Assembly (NCBI GenBank): GCA_016222945.1
Contig: JACRPY010000006.1
Coordinates: 248,001-312,000 of the forward strand
DNA from: Methanobacterium sp.
GTDB taxonomy: Archaea; Methanobacteriota; Methanobacteria; Methanobacteriales; Methanobacteriaceae
Length of the DNA: 64,000 nucleotides
Reading direction: 5' to 3'
The notes beneath the pieces were generated by a model, which saw only the letters and a program-made list of their open reading frames with translations, was not told the DNA's origin and searched no databases. The number at the start of each line of letters is the position of its first letter. Position 1 is the first letter of the stretch. Below, piece after piece: positions 63,567 to 64,000 of the stretch. The position numbers and the translations under genes are program-made.

Positions 63567-64000
63567 TTATTTAATATTCTCATAAATTATTTTTGCAATT
63601 TTATCAGCAGATTCAAGGACATCTTTTGCATATTGTGAAGCTTTATGTTTTGTTTTATCCATATTTTCCATAAAATTCGCTACATTGTAATGGAGATTAT
63701 CCAAATCACTTTCAACCATTGCTCCTTCAAATATTTGACTCATATCATGATAACGTCCGTATTTTACACCTAAAAGAGTTATAATTGGTAAATCACAGGC
63801 AATAGCTTCATGAAGCATCACACCATCGTCAGTGATAATAACAAAGTCTGCTAATTTGTATAAATCACGTACCCAATCAATATAGCCTAAATACAAAATT
63901 CCAGGAGTTTCAAGGTATTCAAGATATTTTTCATCAAGAGGATGCCCAATAACAACTATATTGGCTTTGAGGTTACTATCGCGAAGTTTACAGGCTGCAA
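63567..64000 (-). CDS. glycosyltransferase-like protein (partial, N-terminus beyond window)
   Basis: About 144 codons are visible, with the 5' end beyond the right edge; the frame is open to base 64000. The part seen resembles the C-terminal half of a GT-B glycosyltransferase: VVIGHP, ILYLGYIDWVRDLYKLADFVI and the nucleotide-binding DDGVMLHEAIACDLPIITL. It may use a UDP- or GDP-sugar. The exact family cannot be named from this part alone. Confidence 0.7.
   Translation of the reverse strand, partial: AACKLRDSNLKANIVVIGHPLDEKYLEYLETPGILYLGYIDWVRDLYKLADFVIITDDGVMLHEAIACDLPIITLLGVKYGRYHDMSQIFEGAMVESDLDNLHYNVANFMENMDKTKHKASQYAKDVLESADKIAKIIYENIK

Overview
The window is archaeal and most likely from a mesophilic Methanobacterium (order Methanobacteriales). 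The evidence is an AT-rich background, the archaeal exosome/proteasome/RNase P superoperon, a short archaeal riboflavin synthase, a geranylgeranyl lipid reductase, deoxyhypusine synthase, an archaeosine synthase-like protein, a trpEGCFBAD operon divergent from a TrpY-type regulator, and Methanobacteria-type Gly-rich/DUF11 adhesins. Start codons are usually preceded by GGTGAT/GGAG-type Shine-Dalgarno sequences; this was used to correct several starts.

Layout. 1-2.7 kb: two leftward DNA-repair-type genes (Hrq1/MrfA-like helicase, cut by the window edge, and an Mth212-like ExoIII nuclease). 2.9-4.1 kb: a sortase-like exported protein and a small membrane protein. 4.2-5.8 kb: a PfkB kinase and a HisA/HisF-like protein. 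5.9-13.8 kb: a long leftward information-processing superoperon (rpl15e, COG1325 RNA-binding protein, rnp3, rnp2, psmA, SBDS, rrp4, rrp41, rrp42, rpl37Ae, rpo12, Brix, pcc1, pfdB, DUF3194). 14-23.2 kb: small proteins, then four sensory PAS/GAF proteins, two of them full histidine kinases and one apparently lacking its phosphoacceptor histidine. 23.5-26.8 kb: ribC and the cbiMNQO cobalt importer behind a promoter with a perfect palindrome. 27-33.6 kb: pyrF, deoxyhypusine synthase, an HTH-CBS regulator, exported and cupin proteins, and a MarR-controlled operon with tandem palindromic operators. 33.8-37.5 kb: the mismatch endonuclease NucS and a patch of orphan small genes. 37.6-45.7 kb: LemA, a radical SAM/SPASM enzyme close to a small Cys-rich peptide gene, a CadD-like exporter, a ferredoxin/geranylgeranyl reductase pair, a UbiA-type protein, an ATPase and a glutamate synthase-like FMN protein. 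46-50.8 kb: a 1599-residue surface protein with very long Gly-Ser loops. 51-53 kb: ArcS-like, MIP18-like, adenylate kinase and tRNA-Ile(GAT). 53.3-60.7 kb: the complete trp operon and its divergent regulator. 60.7-64 kb: HypC, a flavin disulfide reductase-like enzyme, small membrane proteins and a partial glycosyltransferase-like gene.

The most unusual signal is a family of short hairpin arrays. Two operon junctions (rpl37Ae/rpo12 and trpE/trpG) each carry an insert of about 94 and 208 bp made of perfect stems of 7-10 bp closed by three-base loops, always with a C before and a G after the loop. Each insert is bounded by an imperfect direct repeat of the 3' end of the upstream gene, so the ancestral tight gene junctions can still be read. 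I do not know a named family for it. A single hairpin of the same design lies in the rpl15e leader. Other points of interest are the Gly-Ser adhesin with a possible TGIP-type sorting tail, the kinase without its histidine, the radical SAM/Cys-rich peptide neighbourhood, and the operators at the MarR, cbi and trp promoters. All family names rest on reading the translations by eye; no searches were run.
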